Counted from the first letter of the stretch, positions 11,995 to 23,710 are shown. The stretch: 64,000 nt of DNA from Hyposmocoma kahamanoa (GCF_003589595.1 NW_020653852.1:4369361-4433360), one strand, 5' to 3'. Translations and numbers: made by a program. Notes: generated by a model from the letters alone, not told the origin.

Positions 11995-12220
11995 ACAAGC
12001 CTGTCCGTAACAGCTGCAGAGCCACTCAAAGCTTTAAATCACTAAGATCTGAGGGGCGCCGCCACTGTACCCGTCACCCTGAGACATAAGTTGACAAGTT
12101 CCATGTGAATGTAATTTTACCAGAACACAGTAATGCTCGTATTATCTACTGCTTGCGTCTTTAGGTAATGTGGCAGTACTTCCCTGGACGAACTCTTTCA
12201 CAAGGAGCTCTAGGTACTGA
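11995..12220 (-). repeat. R2 repeat
   Basis: Minus-strand copy from GTGAAAGAGTTCGTCCAGGG (about 12180-12205) to a GATTTAAAGCTTTG block near 12030, with an internal deletion. Confidence 0.7.
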
Positions 12221-12231
12221 GTTCGTCCGCG

Positions 12232-12293
12232 TTATCTTTTTTACAAGGTTAAATGTCCAGTGGAATAAACTGGGAACCTTGTAAAAAAGATAA
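12232..12293. repeat. Perfect 19-bp inverted repeat (hairpin)
   Basis: Arms 12232-12250 (TTATCTTTTTTACAAGGTT) and 12275-12293 are exact reverse complements separated by 24 bases. It abuts the R2 copy. No transposon ends or duplications were recognised. Confidence 0.85.
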
Positions 12294-12614
12294 TGTAAGA
12301 AACATTTTCATAAACTGTCTTGAACTGTCAGGTCCGTGGTAAATGAAGTGTCAAGCTATTTCCGCTGTTGTTAATTTGTCCTTTTATAAATTAAAACACT
12401 TGTCTCCTTTAAAATGTGGTGAGTAATTTATATGTAGTGAAACAGCGACATGATTTTGTTTTTGGCCAGAAATAAAAATATTTATAAAGCTAGGAAATAC
12501 TTTGAAAATTAAGTGTTTTTAAAAATTAAGTATCAGGATTTAAAATAAATAAAATCGTTTTATTTGACAAGCAAAGTACATAAATTTCATAGAAAAAAAA
12601 TTATAAAAATAAAT

Positions 12615-12800
12615 ATCATAGATTTCTCATAGATGGTGCTACGACTAAAAAGTCCGCTGGTTCGTTCCGTGGCTTAGTTGGTATAGCATCTAGCACGATA
12701 TGCTAAAAGACGTCAGTTCGAATCCGGCCAGATCGAAGGAATTATAACAAACTAGTTGAGTAAGTTCATATAAAAATAATTGAATACCAATTCAATAAAA
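12615..12800 (+). mobile_element. SINE3 copy (tRNA-derived)
   Basis: After a leader TCATAGATTTCTCATAGATG comes the tRNA-like part with an A-box in GGCTTAGTTGGTATAGC and a B-box AGTTCGAATCC, then the SINE3 tail TAATTATAACAAA variants. The same arrangement occurs at 20160-20470. It is not a tRNA gene: it lacks a foldable acceptor and continues into the SINE tail. Confidence 0.8.
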
Positions 12801-12942
12801 AAAATTATATAAAAGTAAATTCAAGTTAAAATAAAATGTAAAAAAAAGCATGTCAAAAGGTTCCACGTCCATGACTCAGCATCTGAGGACTATGCTAATT
12901 ATACCACAGTTCAAATAGGTGTATATTAAGATGGATACTGAC

Positions 12943-13333
12943 CGGCGGCGTTACGGGGCGTAATGTAACATGTTACACAGCGAGCGTTCGTGCAGTCAGT
13001 ACGCGGAAACAAGGCCTTCACAGCTAGCAACGAACGGCTCATTGCTCGCTGCTAGTGCTCCAGCTCGCTGTCGGTTTCTTGGCGAATCCTATGATTGTTA
13101 CGCGCTTTAGTCAGTACGTCGCAACGAGTCGTCACGAGCGCACGCCTTTTATTAGTTGTTAAAAAGATGGAGTAGGACAAAGAGTAACCCAGGGTCATCC
13201 AGAACATTACATGGCAACGAATCTGGAGCATAGGCGAGCCAAGAGTTCGAAACGAGCGTGTTACACGAATTTTAGTACGCGGCATAAGGTATCGTGCTCG
13301 ATGCGAATGGTACATTATGCCCCGTAACGACGG
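12943..13333. mobile_element. MITE-E, 391-bp inverted-repeat element
   Basis: The ends CGGCGGCGTTACGGGGCG and, on the other side, GCCCCGTAACGACGG are imperfect inverted repeats that continue inward to TAATGTA and TACATTA. The body is GC-richer than its surroundings. Flanking TACTGACC and TACTAACC resemble an 8-bp duplication with one mismatch, but the boundary is not certain. Confidence 0.6.
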
Positions 13334-13529
13334 TTACTAACCCGCCTACATGTTACGTACACAGGTACAGGCACTAAGTAAATAAAATTGAACACAAGCA
13401 ACAATTGGACAAAGAAAATAATCCGTTTGATCAATAATTAAGTAATTTAAATAGTACAATACCCAACATACACAAATACAGAGATATACAAACACAAGCT
13501 ACTTCATAAAGCCTGCGTTTCGAGATTGC

Positions 13530-13864
13530 TTTTCAAATTTCAAATCCTAAAAATTGATGGGCGCCTGAATTTGCATCTAGCTGGGCTTCTGTTTGATGTT
13601 GTTCGATTTCACATGCCTGATTATCTGTATGAGAAACTCTCTTGGGCTTTTGATGTGAATTCTCGATATAAGTAAAGATCAACACGGATATTTGTCCTTG
13701 TGACACCACAACATGGTTCCGCTGCTATTCGGGGAAGCTTTAGATATTTGGCCACTAGATTTTGGAACAATATTCCACCTCCTATACGTAATACCATCTC
13801 AAAAAAACTGTTCAAGAAAAAAATGAAAGAACACCTATTAAATGTACGGAAATTGGAGCTGTAG
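13530..13864 (+). pseudogene. LINE ORF2 C-terminus, one in-frame stop
   Basis: One reading frame gives a polypeptide containing FRYLATRFWNNIPPPIRNT and FKKKMKEHLLNV, the typical C-terminal pattern of Jockey/CR1-like ORF2 proteins (a Trp-Asn-x-Leu/Ile-Pro motif, then a basic helix). It is broken by one TAA near 13673-13675 and ends with TAG at 13862-13864. Confidence 0.75.
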
Positions 13865-14190
13865 GAAAGAAACCTGTTGCGTTCTCGACTGTTTATTTAT
13901 TTAATTTTAAATGGTACATTTGTCCACGTTTACGTTTACTGTAACTGTGTAATCTCTTTGTGGCAAGATTTAACATCAGGGAAGTTTATAAGTAATATAA
14001 ACGCATACACCCACACAAACGCAAATTATTTTACATGGTCTTAACATAAATACATACATTTTGAAATCTGGTTATAACTATCTTGTAACATTAAATATTT
14101 ATATAAACGCACGTCCGCATATACCCAAACACGCACGCACGCACACACGCATTTTATCATATTGTTTTTCGCATTCAATAAATATATATA
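13530..14190 (+). mobile_element. LINE 3' fragment with AT-rich 3' UTR
   Basis: The C-terminal end of a LINE ORF2 (13530-13864) is followed by about 300 bases of AT-rich UTR ending in a TA-rich run near 14180-14205. The 5' part of the element is missing. Confidence 0.7.
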
Positions 14191-14205
14191 TATATAATAT
14201 TTATT

Positions 14206-15439
14206 TAATTAAATGATAAAGCCAGAGGACTATATAATACGGTTCTAGCAGAATACCAGCGTCGTGGGAAACCGCGGCATTTATGCTGAGCCAGCGCCTT
14301 TTCACTGCCATGACTTCAAAAACTATTTACTTCAATTAGTTATATGTGTAGTTATACGTTTGTTTTGTTATAAAAATGTGTTATTTTGATTCTGTGGTTC
14401 AATACAAAAATAATTATGGTGTTACGTTTAGTGGATTTTACGTAAATACGTAAATTTTTTTATCTATATATCTATCAAATAGCCTCATTTGATGTTCCCC
14501 ATAAATTCACATAAACTACCAAACGCAATCCTTTTTTTAACTTCATTTGGCCAGGCTATAGTACCAAAAGTGATTGCAATAGCAAATATAGCTGGGAGAA
14601 CAATATATCAATGCCACAGTGCTGTTAAACTGCAACATTGAGCCGGGAAAGTAGAATATCTTTCACTTTATACATTTAGTGAGTCATCGCTCTTTTCGAC
14701 ACGACTTGTTTCTTTATCTAGCTATATAAACCCATTAATTTTCGGATGCTTCTAGCCAGGATTCTTTGTGCAGTGTGATTCAAACAATGACCCACCTCAC
14801 TTCGTGGTCTGTGTTAAGTTGTGTGTCGATAGAGTCTGTAATTGCAGAATTTTGTACATTTAGTATTCTGCTAAAAGCCAAGAGAGAGCTTTTCAGTTGC
14901 TAACCAGCTCGAGCTAAAAATACATTAATTTTAATACTACGTTAATTATTAAAGAGACAAGAATTAAGACATATGTAATCATTACCGTGGTAGTTTTAAT
15001 AAGGCAACATTGGTCATCAGTGATTGAAGTGATGAGTGCCATCACTGCTATCCCAAAGACACTCCATTGAGATTCAGCTGTCATTGCAACCAGATTTTAG
15101 CAGAATAAAAGAAAAATAATAGTAAAATATTATCATAATTGCAATACGGAGTCCCTTCGACCAGATTCCGACTTTTCGTGATATTATATCTATACCGATA
15201 GCCGACTGTCTCCAGCTACTTGGAATGGACTTGTCGTCCAATTTGAACTTCGGCAGATACATAGAATCCATGGCCAAAAATGCAGGTAAAAAGCTCGGCA
15301 TCCTTTTCAGGGTAAGGCGTTACTATACATCGGGATAAAAGAGACAGCGTTCTTCAGTCATACTACCGTCACACTACGAAATGGTGTGACCGCTATGACC
15401 TTACTTACAGATTTTATTTTTTCTTGATTATTGAGTAAT
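14206..15439. other. No gene; old LINE-like UTR fragments possible
   Basis: The stretch from about 14220 to 14330 resembles common lepidopteran retroelement 3' sequence, but no coding part is attached. The rest is unassigned. Confidence 0.35.
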
Positions 15440-15640
15440 TGAAAGAACCAAGTACGACTGGTTGTAAGCACCACGTCTTCCTATAACAGTTGCATTGTTA
15501 CTCAGAGCTTTAAATCGCAAAGACCTTAAGGGCACTGCAACACATTAAGACGTAAAGTTAACTCCCGTGATCCTGTGGTTACAACAGTACTTACATTATC
15601 CTGCCGGCAGTACTTTTCTGGACTGTTACTATAGACGACC
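15440..15640 (-). repeat. R2 repeat, decayed
   Basis: Minus-strand R2 landmarks remain (GCGATTTAAAGCTCTGAGT near 15500-15520 and GCCGGCAG near 15602), with deletions between. Confidence 0.55.
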
Positions 15641-16540
15641 TCGAAGAATTGATTTTTGAAAAATGTATTAAATTCTTATTCTCATTTAGGTACTAAAGTC
15701 TTGACAGTATAATCAACCATGTCTATTCAGCGCCCGAACTTTAACTTCCTGATAATACAGAAATTAGATTTCCCCTGGTCTTATAAATAAGCATTCTAAT
15801 TCATCACAACTCAGGCCCTTATTTGTACACTATCCATCATCTTAGTACCATCTTGTATATCTCATTTCCGAGCCTAAATTTAATCCTGTCCAGTACCAGT
15901 ACATCAAACCCAAAAATAGGTGGGTAAACCTCCTGTCTCGCACAGTATCACCCTAGATTCAACCCGATATATCCTTTAATAAGGGTCCACCCATCCGTCC
16001 CTACATATTTCCTCCTTACCCTGTCATATTGTTATATAATGTAGAATATAACCCAACCACAACGTCGTGACCTTTACTGTAAATGACGTTGGAGTAAACT
16101 GAAGATCACTTGAAATTGGTTTCTAATTTGGACGGTAGTTTATTTTCCAAACACAAGTCTTTGTTATGGAAATTGACAGATTTGTATCACGAAACCTCAA
16201 GGTTGAGATTTCTTTGACATTTTATTTTCAACATTTATACGTTTGACATGTTTATGGGTTTTATTTTTTAGATGAATGCGGGACACGCGACGGTTATATC
16301 AGTGCCGAACTATTCAGTTAAACCATTTTAAAATGCAATTTACAAATGGAACAAAGGTAAGATTTATTTTAAAGAGCGCGGATAATCTGATGGGAGTAGG
16401 ATTACTTCTCAATCAAAACATCGACTTCTATGACTTTAGTTATTACACGCCAACGGTGAAAACAAATAAGAACTAATATGAATTGTTGCCTGTTGTGTGA
16501 TTTTGTTACAATAGTAGTTGTGACTGTTACATAGTGAAAT

Positions 16541-16620
16541 GCATTAAAATACGAGTGTGGGTTTATGAAACCAGCCGACAGTCGAGTTTCATAAAAACAT
16601 CTCACGAGTGTTTTAATGCT
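16541..16620. repeat. Inverted repeat, about 31-bp imperfect arms
   Basis: GCATTAAAATACGAGTGTGG at the left pairs with CTCACGAGTGTTTTAATGC at the right, and GTTTATGAAAC with GTTTCATAAA inside. Probably the fold-back core of a small MITE. Confidence 0.65.
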
Positions 16621-16757
16621 TAATTATGTACAGTTACATACACTGCTTTATCTACACACATATTATAATCTCTCTGTGACGTGTTCAGGAACCGCATATT
16701 ACGACTGGCAAATAGGCGTCAAATAAAAACTTTTCTCACGCATGCCACACGACCGTA

Positions 16758-16822
16758 GTTTTTCTAGTTTGTCTGTGAATTACATATAGTTTTTATATTT
16801 AATTCACAGACAAATTAGAATC
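16758..16822. repeat. Inverted repeat, 21-bp arms
   Basis: TTCTAGTTTGTCTGTGAATT is followed, after a loop of about 23 bases, by its complement AATTCACAGACAAATTAGAA with one mismatch. No duplication or terminal motif was found. Confidence 0.75.
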
Positions 16823-16960
16823 GGCCCCAACTATCATATCGTTCGATATCCAGTAACGTGTGCTTACTTCGAAGCTCACGCCTTATTTCGTCTTTTGACA
16901 TGATGCGCACGCCCCCGATATTGTTTGAGAACATTGTAATTTACTCAGGTCTTACGTGGT

Positions 16961-17548
16961 GTCCAGGTGTCCGACGTTTGCTGTAGGGTAAGAAACACAC
17001 TAAGAGCTCTGTATAGGTTTAAGCACTTTCTTCCCGTTAAGACAAAAACTCTCCTTGTTCAGGCACTGATATTGCCTGTAATCGATTATGCTGATGTGTG
17101 TTACAGTAATATCTCTCAAGTTTCTTTGAACAACTTAGATCGTCTTCTTAACAATTGCATTAGGTTTATCTTTGGCGTGCGAAAATATGACCACATCTCT
17201 ACTTTTCGACGTTAACTAAATTGGCTTCCCATCCGTGAACGCAGAACGTTAAGAATTTCAACCACCCTTTTCTCCATTTTGTTCTATCCGGCTGCGCCTG
17301 ATTACCTTAGATGCTCATATCAATTTGAAACCGCTCAGCCGTGTTGCGAAATTCGATCTTGCCGTAGCTTCAAGCTCTCTATTCATTCTCACCGTACTGA
17401 TTTTATATCTAATTCTTTTGCCCTTCATGCAATCCGTCTTTGGAACGCGCTCCCGCTAAATATAAGACAAGCTCAGACTAAGTTATCTTTCAAGGGCATG
17501 TTGCGCAATTATCTTTTTGATAATCTTCTAGATCAAGACTCTGCATAA
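16961..17548 (+). pseudogene. LINE ORF2 C-terminus, one in-frame stop
   Basis: A single frame runs from 16961 to 17548, interrupted only by TAA at 17213-17215. It contains FLPVKTKTLLVQALILPVID (post-RT region), LNNLDRLLNNCIRFIFG, the stretch NWLPIRERR just after the stop, and the final ALHAIRLWNALPLNIRQAQ and FKGMLRNYLFDNLLDQ. These are standard landmarks of Jockey/CR1-like ORF2 ends. A decayed piece of the same tail occurs at 36240-36350. Confidence 0.85.
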
Positions 17549-17842
17549 TGTTGCTGTGTGTACTTATATGTATATTATATATATGTATATACATAAAGGT
17601 ATATTCGTTATATATATGTATTGTTTATTGTATGCTTATATTGAGTACATTTATGCTGTAATATGATTATTTTATACTGTACAAATTAACCATAAAATTA
17701 TGATTTTTTTTCTGTTTTAAGTGTAGCACCAAAATTTTGGTTTTTTTTTCTATTTGGCCCAATGCTTGACTGGTAGAGAATGCCTTATATTTGTATATTA
17801 ATGCATTGTGCAAAAAGATTAAATAAATAAATAAATAAATAA
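16961..17842 (+). mobile_element. LINE 3' fragment (Jockey/CR1-like) with AAAT-repeat tail
   Basis: C-terminal ORF2 sequence followed by about 270 bases of AT-rich UTR and a terminal tandem of AAAT (about 17820-17842). Everything upstream of the RT thumb is missing. Confidence 0.85.
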
Positions 17843-18693
17843 AACTTCATTTCGACTGATAATAGAATTGAGGTGAAATCAAATTGTTTTGTTTTTCAGA
17901 GAGAGATTTCAGAGATCGAAATTTGAATGTAATAATAACATAGAATTCGAGGTAATAAGAAGCAATAATAACATTTTCACAGATAAGAAATTTGTTCTAA
18001 CAAGACAGTTTACCTTCATCCTGGTCGTAATTTGCGGTTTTTGAACACATTATAGAGAGTTTATGATATGTGTGTAGATATAAACCGTAATGAAACCGAT
18101 ATGTCGAAGGTCCATAACATTCGGAAATCATTATGAAGTCCACAACCCGCAATGGTCCAGCGTGGTGGATTATTGCCCAAACCTATCCTTAGAGTATACC
18201 AATAATTAGTTAAGTATGATTATAATTATTAATACAAAAATAGAACACAATAAAAAAACTTTTTCGACTCAAGGAAATTTGGAGACACAGCCATACTGTA
18301 CCGTAGTATTGCTCTTACCAACTGAGCTACGGATCAAGTTATGGAGTTGTTGAAATTCTCTTATGCGTTTTTGTTAAAGATCTTTATACTCGATCTTTCG
18401 GCATTCTAAGCAGCTTGTGACATATAGTGAGAGATTTTAGAACCCTAACATTAAAAAGTTCCCCTCGCATCTCCTGCTTTATGTCATTTTTCACTTGCTT
18501 CACTTCTATATGACCCTCAAAGTCACTCAGTTGTCTTCGCCCTCTTAAATGGAATCAGAGTCATCCTCTTCAAAAAACCTTCTCATGCGTTCCACAGTTC
18601 CACACACATATTGAAGTTATAAAAAGTTATAAAATATAACCTAAAATAATTTAGAAATATTATACATAATGCAAACTCATTGATAATTAAAAA
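17843..18693. other. No gene; contains a SINE3-like tRNA-head remnant
   Basis: At about 18275-18345, on the minus strand, a tRNA-like A-box (CGTAGCTCAGTTGGTAAGAG) is visible without a good B-box, so it is a decayed tRNA-derived SINE rather than a tRNA gene. The remainder is unassigned AT-rich DNA. Confidence 0.45.
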
Positions 18694-19212
18694 CATCGAG
18701 TATACACATAACCAGAAATAGAGACGAAATGTCATTTAATTTGTTTGGAAACTTTTGTGCCAAATCATTACTGTGACAATTGCGCTCCGATTGGCCGGAT
18801 TCGAAACAATTGCCGGGTGTCGTCAATTGTTTCACTTCAAATCGACCAGTTTAAACTTCGCTATAATGGACGAAAATTGCAAAAGTACATGTATAATATT
18901 TAATTAGCTTTGAAATGAGATTCCGATTGTTTTGTAATTAGTTGTTTTGCTGTTTTTACCACACCATCGAATGGAACAGCCCCCATTGTTACAGATATTA
19001 TCTTTATTACAATAAATAGAGAATATTTTTGGAATATTCGGAGACGTACACACAGGTCAGTTGTTGGCGTTGTACTATTTCAGTTTTCTAATTTGTGATT
19101 TCAGCGCAAACGAGAGTTGATGTCTAAAAGTGATATAAGAACCATTTACCTGATGAGTTGCCAGGGATGGATGGCCCTTATTTCGTCTCTATTTCTGGTT
19201 ATATACTCGATC
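18694..19212 (+). mobile_element. MITE-A, complete 519-bp hAT-like MITE
   Basis: A perfect 8-bp duplication ATTAAAAA flanks it (18686-18693 and 19213-19220). The ends are CATCGAG and CTCGATC; the terminal inverted repeat continues as ACCAGAAATAGAGACGAAAT and its complement. The 8-bp duplication and CA-initial ends point to the hAT superfamily. It encodes nothing. Other copies: 1-131 and 46772-48830. Confidence 0.9.
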
Positions 19213-19220
19213 ATTAAAAA

Positions 19221-20159
19221 TAATACATAACTATAGGAATTACCAAAAATATTAATTACCTACAACTGTGATACCTTTACCCGCGTCGGTCTAAGGAACC
19301 TATACGACGACCGTGTACGGGTACATGTGTTATATTATTATGCACTAAAATACTCTCGTTACGCTGAAATAAAGTTAGCCACGAACCGTTCGCGAACGTT
19401 ATCCGTTTAAAAAGAACACGGCAAACGATAATCTTCTGTCTGAGAGACCAATGCGCGGGCATACGAAGGTTAAAGCTGTGAGTAAACCAGGCGCACGACC
19501 TTGTTCGTCCCGTCACTTGATATAATAAAAAAATAATGTCGTAGCACTGCCATGGTGCAACACAACGGAAACGCCCACGTAACATCGCTCTAAGCTGACC
19601 TAATTAGTTCAAAAGGAAGCATCGGCAAGAGACATAAAAAACAATTTTTATCATAGTAATGCATTTACGCGGATACCGTTGTCGACGTCGTAATAATCAA
19701 GTTTGCTCTCTACTAAAACATAAACAATTTCTACTCGACGGCTTTTGAAAACTGTTGAATAAAGTTTTCTTTCCATACTGTGTATGTTAGGTTAGGCTAA
19801 CGTTAGCTTCAAATGGGTTGTTTGGTATCGCTAACGGAATAGGATTTACACGAAGAACAACAAACAACCCCTTTACAGGATTGTCAAGTAACTTTGTACT
19901 ATATACATATAAAACTTGAGTTTTCCAAGCGTCGTAGGCTTTGGCGAAAACTTTATAGACGCACTGAATAATGTTGATTATAATATGCGTTGTGTTTATG
20001 CATGTATTATTTATGTACAACTAGTAGTACCCGTGATTATTATAGGAACAAACATGGTGTCATATGTCCGTTTTCGATCTGTTCGATCGTGGTCTCTTCA
20101 ACGATAACTGAAAATCATAAATGGAAGTCCTCATCAAAACAAATACCAATATGAAGAAA
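19221..20159. other. No gene; one R2 fragment
   Basis: A short R2 remnant (CAGGCGCACGACC, about 19487-19525) is present. Open frames of 60-100 codons here show no family motif. Confidence 0.45.
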
Positions 20160-20470
20160 TACTTTCATAGATTTCTCATAGATGGCGCTACAGCTAAAAA
20201 GTCTTTGAAAACCAAATACAAAGATCCGACAACAAGCACATAGAAAAATTCGTGAGGTGCGCTGGTTCGTTCCGTGGCTTAGTTGGTATAGTGTCTGAGA
20301 CGGTTTGCTTTCTAGCAACGTACGAGACGTACGTAGACGTCGGTTCGAATCTGGCCCGATCGAAGGATTTTTTCTAACTGTTCGATCTTTGTATTAATAA
20401 TTATAACAAATGGGTGGAGTAATTTCACAAAAAATAGTTTTTAATATCAATTCAATTAAAATTTAAATAA
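20160..20470 (+). mobile_element. SINE3 copy, near full-length (tRNA-derived)
   Basis: It has the leader CATAGATTTCTCATAGATGG, then CCGTGGCTTAGTTGGTATAG (A-box region, about 20270-20290) and GTCGGTTCGAATCTGG (B-box, about 20339-20353), then the tail with TATTAATAATTATAACAAA and an AT-rich end. This is the best copy of the family in the window. Confidence 0.85.
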
Positions 20471-20534
20471 TATGAGCCCAAACACAAGGCAGCTGCTGTA
20501 CATTCTTGATTCCTCCTTCCTCTCATCTTTTTTT

Positions 20535-20735
20535 TTTCACATATTCAAAGCCCCGTACTAGGAAAACTCTGTGTCGGGTGCCATGGACACAAACACAAAT
20601 TGACAACCATAAATTATACCCAAACTCGCGAGAGAAATAAATATAGGCCATACAAATGTTTCTCCTGGCCCGGAATTGAACCAGGGATCTCTGCGTGGCA
20701 GACCAGCATGGTAACAGCTCGGCCACAGAGGCAGT
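20535..20735 (-). mobile_element. SINE1 copy
   Basis: Minus-strand SINE1 with the tRNA-like head GCCTCTGTGGCCGAGCTG (A-box slightly changed), a B-box-like GGTTCAATTCC and the standard body. Confidence 0.8.
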
Positions 20736-21234
20736 TAAGGTCTGTCTGCCATTTTCATCGAAGGATCAGCTCTAGTTCATTGTAATGTTTTACTTTCATT
20801 GGAATAGCATGTACATAGATGCTAGTAAGTTTTACTAAAATCGCTTCACGGAAAGTGAACTGCAATACACTGGATTCAATCCTTAATTTGCCACCCTTAA
20901 AAGTGGAATAATAATTTCTTCAACCATTTCTGACCACACTTCGACCATTACTGAGCGGTACCTTAGAGTACCTTTCCCAATAAAAAAGGATCAACGAAAT
21001 CTTTTTACAAAAGTCGGAGTAATCACGATATATGTACATAAAAAAAAAGTACAGTGGAATTGAAAATGTCTTAAACGGACCAGCGAACGGACGTGTCACT
21101 AATTTATCTCACATTATACTGCATATCACAGTATAATCCCAGAATGTCGACGATCTTAGACTACTGTTACAGTTTTAGATGCATCTTGAAATCTCAGCAG
21201 ACACGCACTTAATATCAAACAGAAGATATTATTA

Positions 21235-21917
21235 GGGGTTAAAGTATGAAATTGCCGTTTCGCACTGAAAAATTAAAACAATTTTTTTTAAGATTAAATA
21301 TATTTGTTTAATCAAAGTTTTTTCCCTTGTTGTCTATACATTTCTGCCATGTAATCGGAAGGTCATTTAAACCTTTGCGATAGAAGTCTGGAGACCTGGA
21401 CTCCACAGCTGTGTGAAGGGATTTTTGTACTGCTTCCTGGGAATTTTATTTCCATACAAAAAAAAAATCAAATTGCGGGAAAAAATGGTAGTCGGTCGGG
21501 GTGAGGTCCGACGAATATGTAGGATGATGGATAATTTATATCTGCAGGTCTTGTAGTAGTAAAACTGTTTCTCAAGCAGTGTGAGGTGTTGCGTTATCAT
21601 AGAGTAATAACGGTGAAGCTGTTTTGCTGCGAGTTCCGTCGTCATTATTCAAACGCCATATGTCATATTGTGGGTATGCTAACATTAAGCCATGACGTTT
21701 CGTGGTAGTTTGATATGGATCGGCTTCCATCATTACCTTCAATTCAACGTTATTTACATTTGTTGAAAGTCGAACAATCAAATATCATGTTTTTTAAGTT
21801 AAGCATGTTTTACTTTTCGTGTGAAAAACGTTGCACTCTGAAATCGGACACCATACAGGTTTAATTTTAATTTAAAGTGGCCAGTAAAATAAATCGGCAA
21901 TTTCATATTTAAACCCC
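21235..21917 (-). mobile_element. Mariner (DD34D) deletion derivative, 683 bp
   Basis: TA flanks both sides (21233-21234, 21918-21919) and the ends are inverted repeats (GGGGTTAAAGTATGAAATTG and the complement of GGGGTTTAAATATGAAATTG). On the minus strand a decayed transposase keeps LLYDNATPHTA and, 34 residues after its Asp, the TDY aspartate, so the spacing is DD34D. It then runs to LPITWQKCIDNKGKNFD. Stops interrupt it, and most of the N-terminal half is deleted. A second copy lies at 32882-34181. Confidence 0.85.
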
Positions 21918-22164
21918 TATTATTTTACGGGCCTTAGTCGTCAGAAATAAAAGATAGTCTAGTTACGTACCTTTAGAGAATCCGAAACAATACGAATATT
22001 GCTTTTATTTTTTATTTTTTCATTGTTTTATATTGTAAAACACCGTTAAACTCTACTTGGGTTTCATTCATTCTTTGCTACGAACAAACTAATACAAAAT
22101 ATTAAAAAAATCTTATAAGTAGGTAGACATTGGTTTTATCTTTATTTGGAGGCATACATTTGTA

Positions 22165-22541
22165 CTTAGAATAATAACGCATAGAATCCTAGTCCGCACA
22201 CGGTAAGTGAGACAAATTGAAGCACGCCCAATGGGCCTACACGAGCGGGCGGGCCTTCAGTGCTCAAGGTCAACTTGCTCCGTGAACAGATAAAGAATTT
22301 AGCTGAAAATGACGAAATGTGCGGTAAATGAGTGTAAAAATACGTCAGACAAACATAAAATAGATACTAACATCACATTCCACAAGGAAGTAACGCGTTT
22401 CAACTTGTATTTTTATATAAATATTCACTAAAACCGAAAATTAACCTACTACTAAAACTAGCCTACATGAATTTGATTTTTGCCTCACTTGTGACAGTTC
22501 GTTTGATATGAAACTATCATTCTATGCGTTATTATTCTAAG
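22165..22541 (+). mobile_element. P-element-like MITE with a THAP exon fragment, copy 1 (377 bp)
   Basis: A perfect 8-bp duplication CATTTGTA flanks it (22157-22164 and 22542-22549). The ends are 23-bp perfect inverted repeats starting CTTAGAATAATAACGC. Inside is the beginning of a THAP zinc-finger frame (22309-22431). An 8-bp duplication together with a THAP start is what P-superfamily transposons have, so I infer a P-derived MITE; hAT-type duplication length alone would not explain the THAP part. Confidence 0.8.
22309..22431 (+). pseudogene. Truncated THAP zinc-finger start (40 codons)
   Basis: The frame opens with MTKCAVNECKNTSDKH and continues NITFHKEVTRFN before ending with TAA. The C-x4-C pair close to the start Met and the later FH are the THAP N-terminal pattern; the later Cys-x2-His pair of the C2CH finger is missing, so it could not bind zinc as a full domain. 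The inverted copy at 31079-31258 keeps the same first 30 or so residues with one change. Confidence 0.65.
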
Positions 22542-22689
22542 CATTTGTACAACAGTGAAGACGCCACGGCATAGTATTTTATTATTCGTCCACGTACTGA
22601 GCGAACCGTCCGAAAACCTGTTTGTTAACAAGTGTACAAGACGCCCCAAAAACAAATGTTAGCACATGAAGTAAAGAATAAGTTTAATT

Positions 22690-23710
22690 TTAAATGTATA
22701 TATATTTTATAGTATATATAGTATTTTTAAATAATATGTATTATTACTATATGTAAATAGACATTAATTATGGAGTAAAATTTTATGACAAAAATTAGTG
22801 TCTGAACATTATGTATCTGTGTGTGTTGAAAAATATATTTTAAGTATGATTTTGATATTTTTAGTATTTATTTGATCACGAATTTCTTTAGGTAATTGAT
22901 TAATTTGTTCTGGTACAATATATTTAGATGTTCGTTTACCATAGCAGTAGTTAAATTTAGGCTTTTGGAATATTGTTTTGGTTATTTGTCTTGTAATTAT
23001 ATTGTGAGATATTGGATGTAGAATTTCAGATCGAAAGTATTGTTGTTTTAAAATTTGGAGTCTAAATTTTTCATGAATAGGGATAATTTTACAATAGTTA
23101 AATATTTCGTTATCATTGTAGTATCATTTTAAATAGTCTCAGTTGCAGTTTATATATTTGCTCTTAATGAGAAGAAAATGTACGGTCATAGGACGTGATT
23201 CTAATATTAAAATGTATTCTATTACGGATGATGTAAAATTTTGCCAATATAGCTCGTAATCTGTTGCAAACCCAATCAATGTGGGGACCCCACTTAGAAT
23301 TATTATTAATTATGACACCCAGATATTTCAGTTCTGTGTTACCTGCTGTACGTCAGTCGATTTTGCGTGCAAGGATTGGTGACTATGTTCTGTGATCGAA
23401 ACAGAACTTACCGTTTTTTGTGACACGAGTGTATATGTAACAGTTTTTAGGTCTTTATCAGCACAAATTAGGCAAGTATCGTCGGCGAATTGATAGATAC
23501 TACATTTTTTAATACAATTGTTCATGTCATTGATGTATGATAGATAATGCAAAGGCCCCAACACAGTGCCCTGCACCGTACCCTTAGTTACCTTGACCTC
23601 ATCACTAAGAGCACCTCCGTTTTTACGTAGTAAGACCTATTTTGCAAATAATTTTTACACCATACTAGGGGCAACCTTCTTGTTCCCATATCGTTTAATT
23701 TCCGGATCGG
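22690..23710 (-). mobile_element. LINE fragment with reverse transcriptase palm, minus strand
   Basis: Read on the minus strand: a decayed fingers region, then GTVLGPLHYLSYINDM and QFADDTCLI (the RT catalytic box, FADD here) at 23328-23600; next KYLGVIINNNSKW near 23325-23285 (post-RT); and a C-terminal part with VPEQINQLPKEIRDQINTK near 22915-22860. Several frame changes occur. It is a Jockey/CR1-type relic from a family different from the LINE at 560-3603. Confidence 0.8.

Noticed and set aside
12660..12740. Possible tRNA gene
   Set aside because: It has A- and B-boxes but no complete cloverleaf, and continues into the SINE3 tail seen at several other sites.
13052..13315. Minus-strand 87-codon open frame
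   Set aside because: It lies wholly inside MITE-E and shows no family pattern.
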